DNA from: an uncultured Prevotellaceae bacterium
GTDB taxonomy: Bacteria; Bacteroidota; Bacteroidia; Bacteroidales; Bacteroidaceae
Assembly: GCA_902763615.1 (NCBI GenBank)
Contig: CACWSX010000003.1
Location: 1 to 64,000 of the forward strand
Direction of reading: 5' to 3'
DNA: 64,000 bases
Positions within the stretch are counted from its first letter, which is position 1. Every line of letters starts with the position of its first letter. Positions 8,790 through 17,769 of the stretch are shown here, one piece after another. The position numbers were made by a program, and so were the translations under genes. The notes under the pieces are model-generated. The model saw nothing but the letters and a program-made list of their open reading frames with translations, ran no database searches and was not told where the DNA came from.

Positions 8790-10118
8790 TCATCCGATGA
8801 TGTTTTCCTTAATGGTATCAACAATATACCTCACATCATCATCACTCACATACGGCCCCGCGGGCAGACACATACCCACCTTAAACAGCGCCTCGCTCAC
8901 ACCATTCACGTAAGCCACGCTCGACTCCGACGTCTGACAAATCGCCCCGCATGGCAAATTTTCAATTTTCAATTTTCCATTTTCAATTGAGCCCCGTCGA
9001 TAGACGGGCTGACAATGCATCGGTTTCCAAACTGGTCGGGCCTCAATCTGTGCTTTGTCCAGAGCGACACGCATAGCCTCCACATTATCATTCGGCTGAC
9101 AATCCGTCACCGCGCTCGATGCTGCATGGATGACACCAGCTGCACCACCTACTGCACCTGTCACGATGGTCTTATATGCATTCTCCTGTCCCTTCACCTT
9201 CACATTCTCATCGATAGTAATGGTGCAAAGCCAGTAGTTAGAATCGTAATCACCATTATTAGGCTGTGAGTGCACATGTACTCCAGGAACATCAGCCAAC
9301 AGTTCCTCATACATCTTCTGTACATGTTTGTGATGCTTCAGGTGCTCTTCCACCACCGTCATCTGCCCCCTTCCGATACCAGCGCAGATATTCGACATAC
9401 GGTAGTTATACCCGATCTTCTCATGCTGATAGTACGGATAACTCTCACGATACTGCGTAGCGTACATCATGATCTCGCGCCAGTGGTCTTCGTCCTCAGT
9501 AATCAGCGCACCGCCACCCGACGTCGTAATCATCTTATTGCCATTAAACGAGAGCACACCATACTTACCGAATGTACCCAGCACCTGTCCCTTGTAGCGA
9601 GAGCCGAATCCCTCAGCCGCATCCTCTACAACGGGGATACCATATTGATTGGCAATCTCCATGATACGGTCTGCCTTATAGGGCATACCATACAGTGCAA
9701 CGGGCACGATAGCCGCAGGATACTTTCCTGTTTTCTCCTTACGGTCAACAATGGCTTTCTCCAACAACTCCGGGTCAATATTCCATGTATCCGGCTCCGA
9801 GTCCACCAAAACCGGCGTCGCCCCCAGATACGTCACAGGGTGCGTCGAGGCACAGAACGTAAAGCTCTGCACAATCACCTCGTCACCAGCTTTCACGCCA
9901 CAGTTCAACAGCCCCAGATGCACCGCCGCCGTCCCACTCGAAAGGGCAACGACTCTCTTGTTCTGACCGACAAACTCTTCCAGATCCTTCTCAAACCCAT
10001 TCACATTCGGTCCGAGAGGCACCACCCAGTTCGTATCAAAAGCCTCCTTAACGTACTTCTGTTCCATGCCGTCCTCACTCATGTGTGCCAGACAAAGGTA
10101 TATTCTTTTTCTTTCCAT
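8790..10118 (-). CDS. DegT/DnrJ/EryC1/StrS-family PLP aminotransferase with low-complexity insert
   Basis: A sugar aminotransferase of the DegT family that places an amino group on a nucleotide-linked keto-sugar using PLP. Visible are AFDTNWVVPLGPNVNGFE, SSGTAAVHLGL, VEDAAEGFGS and the PLP-lysine region LSFNGNKMITTSGGG. I start at 10118 (MERKRIYLCL) because AAGGAA lies about 10 nt upstream; Met at 10139 is the alternative. Between HCQPVY and the conserved C-terminal LFKVGMCLPAGPYVSDDDVR there are about 30 extra residues (RRGSIENGKLKIENL...), encoded by tandem TTTTCAA units at 8957-8990. A second glycine/alanine-rich stretch (VTGAVGGAAGVIHAASSAVT) also looks longer than usual. The frame stays open throughout. 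It lies 43 nt after the nucleotidyltransferase gene. Confidence 0.85.
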   Translation of the reverse strand: MERKRIYLCLAHMSEDGMEQKYVKEAFDTNWVVPLGPNVNGFEKDLEEFVGQNKRVVALSSGTAAVHLGLLNCGVKAGDEVIVQSFTFCASTHPVTYLGATPVLVDSEPDTWNIDPELLEKAIVDRKEKTGKYPAAIVPVALYGMPYKADRIMEIANQYGIPVVEDAAEGFGSRYKGQVLGTFGKYGVLSFNGNKMITTSGGGALITEDEDHWREIMMYATQYRESYPYYQHEKIGYNYRMSNICAGIGRGQMTVVEEHLKHHKHVQKMYEELLADVPGVHVHSQPNNGDYDSNYWLCTITIDENVKVKGQENAYKTIVTGAVGGAAGVIHAASSAVTDCQPNDNVEAMRVALDKAQIEARPVWKPMHCQPVYRRGSIENGKLKIENLPCGAICQTSESSVAYVNGVSEALFKVGMCLPAGPYVSDDDVRYIVDTIKENIIG

Positions 10119-10160
10119 ATCTATAATTCCTTCATTCAAAAATATAAGACGTCAAATATA

Positions 10161-11255
10161 TCATCCCACAATCTTTTTCTTCAGATACTGCCAGGTATAG
10201 CTGAAGAACAAGAACCAATAGGATTCATCCTCAAAGACGAGTTGATGCTTCCATCGGTTTGCGATGAAAATCTTTGCCTCATAAAGCAGGAATCGTACAC
10301 TGTTTTTCTTATACGGATTCGATGCTGGTGATTCGATGATGCTCTGCCAGATTCGATCAGTCGTGGCATTACAAATCGGCTGAATCGGGCTGAATAACAT
10401 ATCCAAGCCTAACTTTGATACCAGAATGCCTTGAATCATCCTCGGGAACACAGGCATACCCGACTTCTTGTATAATTCCTGCGTCTTATTCCAATCCACC
10501 TCATCAGCATATTTCTTCTGGAACAAGGCCCAATCATACAGCATTCTCAATGCCACCGACTCCGAAAAGAAATGAGCCGCCATGTGTCGCATCAAAAAGA
10601 TGGCATTCATCGTAGGAGACATCGAATAGGCATTATCTACTTCCGGATTCTCAAACTTAAACGGATATTGATGTCCTTCCTCCGTAGCCAAGCGCTTCAG
10701 CTCATCATCCAGCAACAGATTCCCCTGATGGTTATCGCGGTCCAGAAAATCATAATGATTTTCTAACAGTACACCATCGAAGCTGGCCTGTGTGTGATGA
10801 TTAAAGTATTCTTCAGTCTTTATACCCAAGCCTTTCAAGGCTTGAATACTTTTCTGATCATCGCCATACATATAAAAATCGATATCGCCGAACACCCGTA
10901 ATTGAGGCTGGGGATATAATCTCGCCGTAGTGGCACCTTTCAAGAACATCACGTCCAGCCCCGCCTTTTTGAATTGCAGAGCCAGTTGTTCCATCAAGCT
11001 TAACCGTTGCCAGTAATTCTTCTTCGATTTCTCACTGGCACCATACCATTTCAGGACAACCTTCTTTTTCTCTGGTTCCGATATTTTTGCCTTTGACAAA
11101 CTCTCCATCACAACCGGCAACATGCCATGTCTTGTTGCCTCAGAAAGATTCTGATCGAGTTCTTTAATATTTAATGATGTAACAGGGTCTTGTCCTTTAT
11201 TCATTCCAAACAAAACCTCATTACATCTCTCAATGATCCATTCTATTTGCATCAA
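10161..11255 (-). CDS. Nucleotidyltransferase family protein (PF14907-like)
   Basis: A 364-residue protein of the uncharacterised nucleotidyltransferase family often found in capsule clusters. The diagnostic stretch is MFLKGATTARLYPQPQLRVFGDIDFYMYG (about 98-126): the GATT/LYP element followed by GDIDF, the two Asp that bind metal in the polymerase-beta fold. HYDFLDRDNH follows. The substrate is not deducible. It is the first gene of a two-gene unit with the downstream DegT aminotransferase, in a stretch of polysaccharide genes separated from the main cluster by the defence block to its right. Confidence 0.75.
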   Translation of the reverse strand: MMQIEWIIERCNEVLFGMNKGQDPVTSLNIKELDQNLSEATRHGMLPVVMESLSKAKISEPEKKKVVLKWYGASEKSKKNYWQRLSLMEQLALQFKKAGLDVMFLKGATTARLYPQPQLRVFGDIDFYMYGDDQKSIQALKGLGIKTEEYFNHHTQASFDGVLLENHYDFLDRDNHQGNLLLDDELKRLATEEGHQYPFKFENPEVDNAYSMSPTMNAIFLMRHMAAHFFSESVALRMLYDWALFQKKYADEVDWNKTQELYKKSGMPVFPRMIQGILVSKLGLDMLFSPIQPICNATTDRIWQSIIESPASNPYKKNSVRFLLYEAKIFIANRWKHQLVFEDESYWFLFFSYTWQYLKKKIVG

Positions 11256-11336
11256 TTCAATATTATTACAAATTATTCAATTATTCCGTTGCAAAGATTC
11301 AACCCATAACCATTTTGTTCTTTATTGTCTTAACCA

Positions 11337-11933
11337 TTAATCCTCAATTCTAACATGTTGATGAGTTCGAATCTCAATGACATTTGAACTTATCAGGTTC
11401 ACATGCAGTTTCTCCTTGTATTCAAGTATTCGTTCAGGAGAGGGATAAAACTGACTAAAGGGAATCAAGTCATCATGTTCAGGCAATGACACGACCCAGA
11501 TATAACGATAGTCTTCAACACCAAACAATTGTTTCTGATCTCTCAAAAACAGAAATGTGTCTTTTACCTGAGCGAGTGCAATTTCGAAGTTTTCATTAAC
11601 AACCCTTGGATTACCGCCACAATATTTCAACTCCGCCAGTATCAGCCAGCCTTTCTTACGTGCCCTGTCCGACACTAACATACATTCGCAATTTGAAACC
11701 AACTCACCCTTTTTATTTTTGAAATAACCTAAATTTTTCTCAAAATTAATTGCCAAGACTGGTACATGCTGTTTGTTTATAAAGCGAAGGCTTTTTATGT
11801 CAGGCAATGAGACATCCGATATAGTAACACCAGAATACTGACAATCTGCATGAGTCTCTGCATATTGGGTGTAATCACCAACATAAAAATCGGAATCGAA
11901 TCGCTTTGTCTCCTTAAAGATTCCTTCCATCAT
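11337..11933 (-). CDS. Putative PD-(D/E)XK-like nuclease partner of the adjacent ATPase
   Basis: A 198-residue protein I cannot assign to a named family. Residues 81-105 (CECMLVSDRARKKGWLILAE then LKYC) have the look of a PD-(D/E)XK nuclease core: an acidic residue (E83 or D89), then a hydrophobic strand WLILAE ending in E101-L-K103, followed by a helix (FEIALAQVKDTFLFLRD). It begins 2 nt after the ATPase gene stops, so the two are almost certainly translated together and likely act together. ATPase plus nuclease pairs of this build are common phage-defence modules (Gabija, Septu, PARIS are examples of the principle, not claimed homologues). Confidence 0.5.
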   Translation of the reverse strand: MMEGIFKETKRFDSDFYVGDYTQYAETHADCQYSGVTISDVSLPDIKSLRFINKQHVPVLAINFEKNLGYFKNKKGELVSNCECMLVSDRARKKGWLILAELKYCGGNPRVVNENFEIALAQVKDTFLFLRDQKQLFGVEDYRYIWVVSLPEHDDLIPFSQFYPSPERILEYKEKLHVNLISSNVIEIRTHQHVRIED

Positions 11934-11935
11934 CC

Positions 11936-13180
11936 TTAGTCCTTATACATCAACAAATTGTTGAAGTCACTCATCACTTTGCCCATTACATGATTGAAAA
12001 AATTCTTTCTAATCAGACCATCTTTATCTTGAATGGTTGAATTCGTGGCATCGTCAGTATATGTTTTCATACAGCCATTCTCAATTTCCCAAACAGCCAC
12101 ATCTTCAGGGCGAATGAACACATTTGCACAATCCATCTCTAACTCTTCCAATTCATCAGCAGGAACGGCTTCCTTTACGATATTTGCCAATATACAGTTG
12201 TTAAGAGCATAGAGGATATAAGGGCTGTGAGTTGTTATGACAGCTCTATGAGCCTTACCATGGTTCAAGCAATTCAACAAATGGTACATCAGTTCAATTT
12301 GTGTATTAGGAAAGAGGTTTTGCTCTGGCTCCTCGATGACAAACTGAGTATGTGTATAAACCTTGCCCTGAAGGAATCCTTTGATACGATCTATTACATT
12401 TTGTTCCATATCACCATTTGCAACATCTGAGACATGCGATAAAATTTCACGCATTTTCTCATTCTCCGCCGGTGAAAAAGGTTTGTTTTCTTTATAGATA
12501 GCAGAAGACAAATAACTCAAGAGAGCCATCAGAGGGACAACTGACTGAAATCCGCTACTCGATTGGTTGAGTTTTATCTTCTGACCATCCACCACTACAA
12601 TGTCACTATCTGTTTTGGCATTATAATAGTATTCTATACCCAACATATCTATCTTCAGTGGATTTTGTTCTGTATAAGCCCTCTTGGCCTCAAACCAATC
12701 AGTTACAAAACTCTGCAGAGAATCATCTTTCTCAGAATACTTCTTTAAATTAGGAACTACGGATACGAAATTACGCTCTGCAGGAATATATGCGACCTTA
12801 GGATTAATGCTTTTTTCCGTATAATATATCATATATTCCTTATCATGGTACAGAGGTTCAGGGGCAAAACCCTTCCATGAAAGAGGAAAAGGTTCTGAGA
12901 ACTGATAATACCAATTCACATTGTCTCCAACGTAGGCCAATTCAGAATTCTCACGAAAATAGCCATCCATACGATGATAACGTATTAGTGTCGAGATCAA
13001 TCCATTTTTCTGAGTCTCTTCAGTATTGTCATTTCCTTTTTCTAACCAGGAGCAGAAGCTGATAATCTTGGCCAATGTGCTCTTGCCACAACCCTGAGGC
13101 CCCATAAACACATTTACCTTCTTCAGCTCGATATCGATATCCTTGATTGGACCTATATTTCTAACTATCAGCCTTGCCAT
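11936..13180 (-). CDS. ABC/OLD-type AAA ATPase, putative defence module
   Basis: A 414-residue SMC/OLD-like ATPase. Walker A is GPQGCGKST (27-35), an ABC-signature-like LNQSSSGFQS lies near 200, Walker B is FVIEEPEQNLFP near 290, and an H-loop VITTHSPYILYAL follows. No TOPRIM domain follows, unlike OLD nucleases, so nuclease activity would have to come from the 198-residue partner 2 nt downstream. A TATCTTTG box at 13209-13216 (minus strand) lies about 30 nt before the start with a weak -33 element about 20 nt further out, so this pair probably has its own promoter. It sits between two polysaccharide gene blocks, as accessory defence genes often do. Confidence 0.75.
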   Translation of the reverse strand: MARLIVRNIGPIKDIDIELKKVNVFMGPQGCGKSTLAKIISFCSWLEKGNDNTEETQKNGLISTLIRYHRMDGYFRENSELAYVGDNVNWYYQFSEPFPLSWKGFAPEPLYHDKEYMIYYTEKSINPKVAYIPAERNFVSVVPNLKKYSEKDDSLQSFVTDWFEAKRAYTEQNPLKIDMLGIEYYYNAKTDSDIVVVDGQKIKLNQSSSGFQSVVPLMALLSYLSSAIYKENKPFSPAENEKMREILSHVSDVANGDMEQNVIDRIKGFLQGKVYTHTQFVIEEPEQNLFPNTQIELMYHLLNCLNHGKAHRAVITTHSPYILYALNNCILANIVKEAVPADELEELEMDCANVFIRPEDVAVWEIENGCMKTYTDDATNSTIQDKDGLIRKNFFNHVMGKVMSDFNNLLMYKD

Positions 13181-13208
13181 GTTCCTTCTTCTATTTTACT
13201 ATCCGCTG

Positions 13209-13216
13209 CAAAGATA
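13209..13216 (-). promoter_or_regulatory. Promoter -7 box for the ATPase/nuclease pair
   Basis: Read on the minus strand this is TATCTTTG, a full match to the Bacteroidetes -7 consensus TAnnTTTG. CTTG, one base off the TTTG -33 element, lies about 20 nt upstream (near 13237). The start codon is about 30 nt downstream. Confidence 0.5.
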
Positions 13217-13273
13217 CACTTTTCTTTTGAAACTTCCAAGTGTTATCATTAAAATCTGAGCAACGATGATTCA

Positions 13274-14125
13274 TTACTTCGCCAACTTTCCAGCAAGATT
13301 ACTTCTTCGTATCATTGTCTTTGGTGCATATTTATCTCGTAGAGCTTCAACGATAGCCCATTGAGCATCATCACATAGGGGACTCATCGTTATAATCAGA
13401 TGATCAAATGACTCATCATTAAGATGCATGTCATAGTGCGAAAAACCAAGTCCCTTATTACGTATGATGTCCTCCATGAATTGAGACTGGTCTTTAATGA
13501 AGTTCGGAGTATTAAATGACACTGTTGGGTTTCCTGGCAAAAAAAACAATACGAAACGCGATTCCTCCTGAAAAGCCCAGCGCATATTTTTATAGCCGCC
13601 CACTTTATCCTGTTTTATCGTCAGTTTCCATTCATTATTAGGCATATTAGTTATCTGAACAGAATTATAGGCATATGAAGTGACATCATCCACATATTTT
13701 ATTTTTTTATAAAAATGACATTTGTCATAGTCCTCTGTTAGGAATGGGGGTAAATAATTCTTCTGTTGAAATCTTTCTTCTGTCGGAAAGAGGTACTTGA
13801 TTGGAGCGCCCAAATTAGTTGTCACAAGCCCATTATGTACAAAAGACTTATCATCAGTATATGTCTTAAACAACCCTTCCTTCACAAAACTCACTCTAAC
13901 GCCCCACCTATCCTTTGTGTACATTTTCCACATAGGGATACTTTCTTCCTTCTCTTCAGTCCAACATGAAACAAATGCATATAGTCCAATATTTACGCCA
14001 TTTGAAACAAAATTACTCTCTTCTGGGTCATCAACCTGATCCAGTCGTGTGAAACGTAATGTTCTATTTTTCAAAATTAGCGCAAGTACGTCAATATTTG
14101 TATAATGATGAATTATAGTTGACAT
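13274..14125 (-). CDS. DUF2971-family protein
   Basis: A 283-residue soluble protein with the DUF2971 pattern: an N-terminal HHYTNIDVLALILKNRTLRF followed by TRLDQVDDPEESN, then LYAFVSCWTEEKEESIPMWK and WGVRVSF (the conserved F/VSC and MW..Y elements). The function of DUF2971 is not established; members are frequent in defence islands. The start codon is only 4 bp from the IS66-like terminal repeat at 14130, so the native upstream region has been replaced by IS sequence, but the N-terminus looks complete. It is separated from the ATPase pair by 93 bp. Confidence 0.7.
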   Translation of the reverse strand: MSTIIHHYTNIDVLALILKNRTLRFTRLDQVDDPEESNFVSNGVNIGLYAFVSCWTEEKEESIPMWKMYTKDRWGVRVSFVKEGLFKTYTDDKSFVHNGLVTTNLGAPIKYLFPTEERFQQKNYLPPFLTEDYDKCHFYKKIKYVDDVTSYAYNSVQITNMPNNEWKLTIKQDKVGGYKNMRWAFQEESRFVLFFLPGNPTVSFNTPNFIKDQSQFMEDIIRNKGLGFSHYDMHLNDESFDHLIITMSPLCDDAQWAIVEALRDKYAPKTMIRRSNLAGKLAK

Positions 14126-14129
14126 TTAT

Positions 14130-14150
14130 GTAAACTGTCAATTTTGACGT
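14130..14150 (+). repeat. IS66-like terminal repeat, copy B
   Basis: GTAAACTGTCAATTTTGACG plus T, nearly the same as the repeats at 557 (minus) and 37820, with the element interior pointing right. A shorter, degenerate inverted match (ACGTCAAAATT) lies at 14313-14323. The roughly 190 bp between them carry no ORF and may be an IS remnant or a small non-autonomous derivative. Confidence 0.5.
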
Positions 14151-14322
14151 TCTGGCTCAAAAACAACTTTTAGGGCAGCTTTCGTCATCTGAAACGTCTA
14201 AACCAAATTAAACTTTATTGTATAATAATACCAATAAAACGAGGCCCGCTCAGCTATGCCGCTTGTTCCGAGGATCTCAAGAAAGGTATCATTTCCCCCT
14301 TTCACAAACAAGACGTCAAAAT

Positions 14323-15509
14323 TTATACTCTAAATTCCTTGGGTTGTCTTCCATTCCAGACAATTAGGCATTGAGCCAAAGCCTTCATAAACTCATTCAA
14401 CTTCACCATATCCTTACCAAGACATGCTTTCTCAGAGCCACCCCAATTAGACTTTGCATGAACAATTCTATTTCTAGTAGCATAAATAATTTCACCCAAA
14501 TCAGCCTTAATTTTGGACAAATCATCACTCGAACATTTTTCTAAATCTTCGATATTGAAAGAGCATCGTTTAGAAACGCCCTTTTGTACCGTTTCAGGCA
14601 ATAATCCGAATAAAGGTTCTATATCTATACATTCTAATAGAATGGTTTTACACAGTTCTTTATCTTTTAGGGATATCTCATATTTTTTGGCTAATTCCAA
14701 AAGTGAATCCAGATAATGATAATCTCTACTTACTACAGATAGCGTATCTAATTTTTGATTCAATCGCTCATATGCCATCTTCTTAGACACGACTGGTGAG
14801 AAATGCTCTATTATCTTATACAAATGATGGAATTGAATATCAGGGTCATTGATACAAATGGCATTTGAATAATAAGTCATGGCTTCAGAATAAGGGATTA
14901 ATGAATCAATATTAACCTGATGGTCTTCAGGCTTCTCTTCTCCTGTAATATCATCCCAATATTCATATGTCCCGACATCTATTGAGACATCGTATTTCGA
15001 TGTATATAATAAAGAAAACGAGTAATCAATTCATCCTCTTCCTCAAATGTATATCTCTCTTCTGACTTGTATCGCAACTCTATAGCGAGATATTGTGAGC
15101 AAGGATATACGCCAAAATCTTCATTATATATCCCCTCTTTGGAAGAAATTAAGCCTATTAGTACGGGATCTTCTTTTATCTGCATTTCTAAAAGGTTATC
15201 CTGAAAAGAAATATCAGGGACCAAATAGTCATAATAGTAACTATCAACAGCCAGTATTGTTTGTCTAATATTTCCCGTTCGTACAGTAGAATCATCTATC
15301 TTTACAAGATTATCCAAATCATTTGTATATGTTAGAAAATCATCGACAGAAATTGGTTCTTCAATAATATCATCTGGATAAATAATGAAAATATCTTCAT
15401 CACCAATTTTAACATCATCCTCTTTTCCGAGTGGCTCAATAATAAATTCGCTATAAAGACAATCTAACCTATTTTTGATAATCTTTATATTCCTCGAATT
15501 AACTTTCAT
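14323..15509 (-). pseudogene. HEPN-domain protein, split by a single frameshift
   Basis: Two consecutive frames (15509-14979, 176 residues; Met at 14880 to 14323, 185 residues) read as one protein. The second frame is already open upstream of its first Met, back to about 15020, as SLLYTSKYDVSIDVGTYEYW. It can join the first frame with a one-base change in the T-rich run at about 15017-15022. The N-terminal half is acidic and unassigned; the C-terminal half ends in a helical domain with TRNRIVHAK (R136-x4-H141 in the second part), a HEPN Rx4-6H motif. Intact, it would be a protein of about 390 residues in the ApeA-like size class. A sequencing error, a mutation or frameshifting would each explain the break; no standard slippery heptamer is visible. 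Confidence 0.6.
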
Positions 15510-15516
15510 AGCACAA

Positions 15517-16188
15517 TCAAACTAAAGATACAAGTTCGCCGATATTATTGATTGTTTTCTTTGGCAAATATTCCTCTGGCAATGAGAAGTCCTGCGGATG
15601 GATATTCTGGCCGTTATCCAACAGACAGACCGTTATCCATCCCAAGCGATTGGGCACCAGAAAGTCCTTGGCAGGGTTATCACCGACATACAGATATTGG
15701 CAATCAGGATATGCTGCCATGATTTTCTCAAAAGAATAGGGAACTGTCTTTAAGTGCCCCACCTCATCAGAGATATAGACGTCTGCCCATTTAAAATACT
15801 CAGTTAAACCCAAGGCATTAATCTTATTTCTTTGAGTAAGGGACCTCCCATCCGAGACGATGCCCATTTTACAGGTCTTCCGTAATTGAATAATGACCTT
15901 CCTTGTCTCTTCATCCAAACATATCTGTGGGAAATGCTTTCTATAAATCTCCAGCAATTCGTTGGTAGAGAAATCCAATCGATAGGCAGAGATCAAATGC
16001 TCAAACACATTCTCTCCAGCCTTCCACCAAGTGATCATTTTATCATAGACGTCCTGGCAACCGTATTCCTTCTCTACAAAATCTGCAATTTCATGATATG
16101 CAGACTTGAGGAAATCCACCTCTTTATATAAAGTGTCATCCAAATCAAAGACGACGACTTTATGCTTTTGCATCATAGACGATGACAT
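15517..16188 (-). CDS. HAD-superfamily hydrolase
   Basis: A 223-residue HAD phosphatase. Motif I is VVFDLDDTLY (about 11-20), motif II is IVSDGRS, and motif III/IV is YLYVGDNPAKDF; the helical cap lies between I and II. The likely substrate is a small phosphate ester or nucleotide-sugar-related phosphate. The start at 16188 overlaps the end of the ATP-grasp gene by 29 nt; internal Met codons at 16176 or 16173, which fit the family N-terminus better, would still overlap. It is the last gene of the main polysaccharide operon before the defence block. Confidence 0.8.
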   Translation of the reverse strand: MSSSMMQKHKVVVFDLDDTLYKEVDFLKSAYHEIADFVEKEYGCQDVYDKMITWWKAGENVFEHLISAYRLDFSTNELLEIYRKHFPQICLDEETRKVIIQLRKTCKMGIVSDGRSLTQRNKINALGLTEYFKWADVYISDEVGHLKTVPYSFEKIMAAYPDCQYLYVGDNPAKDFLVPNRLGWITVCLLDNGQNIHPQDFSLPEEYLPKKTINNIGELVSLV

Positions 16189-17128
16189 CGTTATCGTATC
16201 TGAGCATCAGGGTATTATCAAGCCAGGCATCAGAATAGTCCACACTCTCCCCTAAAAGATACTCACGAATCACATACTCAGCAAAATTGGCCTTGGCATA
16301 ATAAGACAAGGGGAAGCCACCACCAAATCGAGGATTAATCTCAATGCCCTTGATGTCATTGTCTGTCTCACGGTAAAACAACTGAATACAAATGCAGCCT
16401 CTTACGCCTGGCAGACAATCCATCCTTTCCTTCAGGAACTGGAGGATATAATTTTTGCGAGTTATACCCTTATTAATCTCTCCTGCCCTGATTTCTATAC
16501 GCTCCCGAGGCACAATACCCTTCACTTTACCATCTTTGCCATAGTACATATCAACGGTAAACTCCTTATACTCCTGCTTGTCGATATATTCCATAAAGAT
16601 GAGTTTAGGATCCTCCAAAATATCTTTCGTCAGTTCTTCTTGTTTCCTAATGACATGCAGATTAGTACTTAAAGAGCCGTCATAAGGTTTGGCAAACATT
16701 GGGAATACCGGATGATATTTATCCAAGGCCCTAGGCACTGCAATGCCCAACTTAGCCAAATAATCTTCTGTATTACGCTTATCTCTGCAAACCTTAATAA
16801 AATCATAGTCAGAAACTGCCAATCCAACACCATTTTCATCAAAATGCTGTTTGTTTTGAGACAAAATCAACAGTTCTGTATCAATTGTTGGGATAATAAC
16901 GCCAATATCCTTATCTTTACAAATCTGCAACAGTTCTTCAATATAGCAGTCTGCAGTACATCTTGATACTTTGACGCATCCATCAGACACGATTCCCGCA
17001 GGCGCCATTTCTGGCTTCATATCCGTCGTATAGACTTTAGCCTCAAGTCCCAACTCGTTTAGTGTCTTTTGGAATATCTGCACAAGAACCACCCGCTTCC
17101 CTGCAGACGTTATCAATATATTTTTCAT
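16160..17128 (-). CDS. ATP-grasp domain ligase, polysaccharide cluster
   Basis: A 322-residue ATP-grasp enzyme of the carbamoyl-phosphate-synthase-like kind found in capsule clusters. Pre-ATP-grasp domain: MKNILITSAGKRVVLVQIF. ATP-binding: PMFAKPYDGSLSTNLHVI and the LIFMEYIDKQEYKEFTVDMY strand; metal site: GIEINPRFGGGFP. Such enzymes join a carboxylate to an amine, often decorating a sugar with an amino acid, though the substrate cannot be read here. It overlaps the HAD gene and starts 3 nt after the sugar transferase stops, so it is part of the operon. Confidence 0.85.
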   Translation of the reverse strand: MKNILITSAGKRVVLVQIFQKTLNELGLEAKVYTTDMKPEMAPAGIVSDGCVKVSRCTADCYIEELLQICKDKDIGVIIPTIDTELLILSQNKQHFDENGVGLAVSDYDFIKVCRDKRNTEDYLAKLGIAVPRALDKYHPVFPMFAKPYDGSLSTNLHVIRKQEELTKDILEDPKLIFMEYIDKQEYKEFTVDMYYGKDGKVKGIVPRERIEIRAGEINKGITRKNYILQFLKERMDCLPGVRGCICIQLFYRETDNDIKGIEINPRFGGGFPLSYYAKANFAEYVIREYLLGESVDYSDAWLDNTLMLRYDNDVIVYDAKA

Positions 17129-17131
17129 CTT

Positions 17132-17746
17132 TTAATTATATCCATTGAAGGGATCCATGGTAGCCCATTCCCCTCCAACTTGATTGATATCCTCTTTAAA
17201 AACCACTTTCTTGATGGTGATGAAGATCACTTTCAGATCCGTCAAGAGCGACACATGATCCACATACCACACATCCAACTTGAACTTCTCTGTCCAGCTG
17301 ATATTATTTCGTCCATGACACTGTGCCCAGCCACTAATTCCTGGCCTGACTTCGTGCCGTCGAGCCTGTTCTTTAGAATAAAGTGGCAGATACTGTACCA
17401 GCAACGGCCTTGGCCCAATCAAAGCCATGTCACCTTTCAGCACATTGATTAACTGAGGCAGTTCATCTATCGATGTTGAGCGCACAAACCTTCCAACTTT
17501 TGTCAAACGATCAGCGTCAGGTAACAGATTTCCTTCCGCATCCCGCTCATCCGTCATCGTCTTAAATTTAATGACCTTGAATATCTTTGCATTTTTTCCT
17601 GGCCGTTCCTGAAAAAAGAATGCTCCAGCTCCTTTATTGGCAAAATGAAGCCAAATTGTCACCACCAACAAGATGGGGCTGATGCAGATCAGCGCAATCA
17701 GTGATATCCAAAAATCAAAAAAACGCTTAAAAAAATGTTTGTACAT
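17132..17746 (-). CDS. PglC/WcaJ-type undecaprenyl-phosphate sugar-1-phosphate transferase
   Basis: The initiating phosphoglycosyl transferase, moving a sugar-1-phosphate from a UDP-sugar onto undecaprenyl phosphate at the inner membrane. About 205 residues: one N-terminal membrane segment (FWISLIALICISPILLVVTI), FFQERPGKNAKIFKVIKFKT, RSTSIDELPQLINVLKGDMA, IGPRPL and RPGISGWAQ, the full catalytic set of the monotopic class. I start at 17746 (MYKHFFKRFFDF), because the upstream in-frame extension to 17818 overlaps the neighbouring gene and is not family-like. As the minimal form without extra membrane helices, it resembles PglC more than WcaJ. Confidence 0.9.
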   Translation of the reverse strand: MYKHFFKRFFDFWISLIALICISPILLVVTIWLHFANKGAGAFFFQERPGKNAKIFKVIKFKTMTDERDAEGNLLPDADRLTKVGRFVRSTSIDELPQLINVLKGDMALIGPRPLLVQYLPLYSKEQARRHEVRPGISGWAQCHGRNNISWTEKFKLDVWYVDHVSLLTDLKVIFITIKKVVFKEDINQVGGEWATMDPFNGYN

Positions 17747-17769
17747 ACTAACAATCTTTTTATCGATTA

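Noticed and set aside
11936-13180. OLD-family nuclease or Gabija GajA
   Set aside because: The ATPase ends about 100 residues after the Walker B/H-loop region, with no TOPRIM motifs, and the partner gene is not a UvrD-like helicase.
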